Of a DNA stretch of 5,141 bases, positions 4,677 to 5,141 are shown in pieces; position 1 is the first letter of the stretch; each line of letters starts with the position of its first letter. This DNA comes from Candidatus Bathyarchaeota archaeon (GTDB taxonomy: Archaea > Thermoproteota > Bathyarchaeia > Bathyarchaeales > Bathyarchaeaceae): the NCBI GenBank assembly GCA_020344435.1, contig CP070826.1, positions 294,934 through 300,074 on the forward strand, in the 5' to 3' direction. The notes beneath the pieces were generated by a model, which saw only the letters and a program-made list of their open reading frames with translations, was not told the origin of the DNA and did not search any database. Position numbers and translations under genes: made by a program.

Positions 4677-5141
4677 TTATGCGGGGGCAAGTTTGAGCAC
4701 AAGCTTAGCTATTCTCTGACCATACTCTTGGCATAGTCTCTGGCTTCTCTTATCAGGCTCCTCTATGGCGACAGGCCCGTAATGGTCTCCCTTTGGAGTG
4801 CCCTGAACTATCATCCCATGGATCAACATGGCGTTCAGAATGTTCATTATCGTTGTCTCGTTGCCCCCTCCAATGTTGCCCGAAGAAGAGAAGGCTCCAC
4901 CGACCTTTCCATCTAACTTTCCATGAAACTTGATGCTGTCATCCAACAGCTTTTTGATCTCAGATGCCATGGACCCATAATAGGTCGGAGAGCCAATAAC
5001 GATCCCGTCAGCATTAAGCAGCTCTTCAACTTGAACATCCCTGACAGGCTTCACATCCACTTCAACGTTCTTTTCTTCTAGCGCTCCATCAGCTATGTGC
5101 CCAGCCATCTTTTCGGTATTTCCAGACCTGGAATAGTAGAT
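4677..5141 (-). CDS. Flavodoxin/WrbA-like FMN protein, 5'-partial
   Basis: The frame is open to the window edge and 154 residues are visible; only a few N-terminal residues are probably missing. ATG at 5108 is internal because the FMN phosphate loop lies before it: IYYSRSGNT forms residues 1-9. Other flavodoxin-fold signatures are GSPTYYGSM (50-58), LDGKVGGAF (76-84) and SSSGNIGGGNET (85-96), followed by HGMIVQG (108-114), which is the WrbA-type arrangement in which the loops surround the FMN ring. The family reduces quinones or carries electrons using NAD(P)H; which of these applies cannot be read here. The protein is soluble and cytoplasmic, with no signal or membrane segment. It is upstream of nadB on the same strand with a 45-57 base gap, so the two flavoproteins may be made together. 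It could equally be named NAD(P)H-dependent oxidoreductase or flavodoxin family protein. Confidence 0.92.
   Translation of the reverse strand: MYYSRSGNTEKMAGHIADGALEEKNVEVDVKPVRDVQVEELLNADGIVIGSPTYYGSMASEIKKLLDDSIKFHGKLDGKVGGAFSSSGNIGGGNETTIMNILNAMLIHGMIVQGTPKGDHYGPVAIEEPDKRSQRLCQEYGQRIAKLVLKLAPA

Noticed and set aside
1..5141. CRISPR array, tRNA, rRNA or defence system
   Set aside because: No regularly spaced direct repeats, no cloverleaf seen in the spacers, and all long genes are housekeeping or transport types.

Overview
The window looks like archaeal chromosomal DNA of moderate GC content. The sequence supports this in three ways: Shine-Dalgarno sites of the GGTGA/AGGTG type in front of three genes, archaeal-style TATA elements (TTTATAT) upstream of a start, and short separate transcription units with hairpins and pyrimidine-rich tracts at their ends. 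An uncultivated Thermoproteota/Bathyarchaeia-like lineage would fit, but that is a guess; no marker gene fixes the taxon. I see no mobile element, CRISPR array, tRNA or rRNA.

Layout. Bases 1-945 (+) hold the C-terminal part of an M24-family metallopeptidase (Xaa-Pro peptidase/creatinase fold) with all five metal ligands; its start lies outside the window. Bases 946-1541 look empty at first but contain a compact minus-strand gene at 1160-1318 for a 52-residue protein with four CxxC knuckles, a double zinc ribbon with its own AGGTG ribosome site. Bases 1319-1541 are a divergent promoter region, with a TATA box and GGTGA site leading into a 12-helix MFS transporter at 1542-2789 (+). Bases 2790-3050 separate the convergent MFS and nadB genes and are unusually rich in stem-loops. 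Bases 3051-4619 (-) encode L-aspartate oxidase (NadB), first enzyme of the aspartate route to NAD, with every expected catalytic residue; a GGTGA site argues for GTG at 4619 as its start. Bases 4677-5141 (-) encode a WrbA/flavodoxin-like FMN protein whose N-terminus is cut by the window end; it lies just upstream of nadB on the same strand and may share its transcript.

How the genes relate. The flavodoxin-like gene and nadB form a plausible two-gene unit of flavoproteins. The peptidase, zinc ribbon and transporter show no obvious shared pathway. The transporter and zinc ribbon are divergent neighbours, so co-regulation is possible but unproven.

The most unusual signals are outside the long reading frames: (a) alternating purine-pyrimidine runs, mostly CGCGCG-like, close behind the stop codon of every gene whose 3' end is visible; (b) a chain of stem-loops, most with 7-9 nt loops, between the convergent genes, including a perfect 9-bp inverted repeat; (c) the hidden double zinc-ribbon gene. 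I did not find a clear new multi-gene system.
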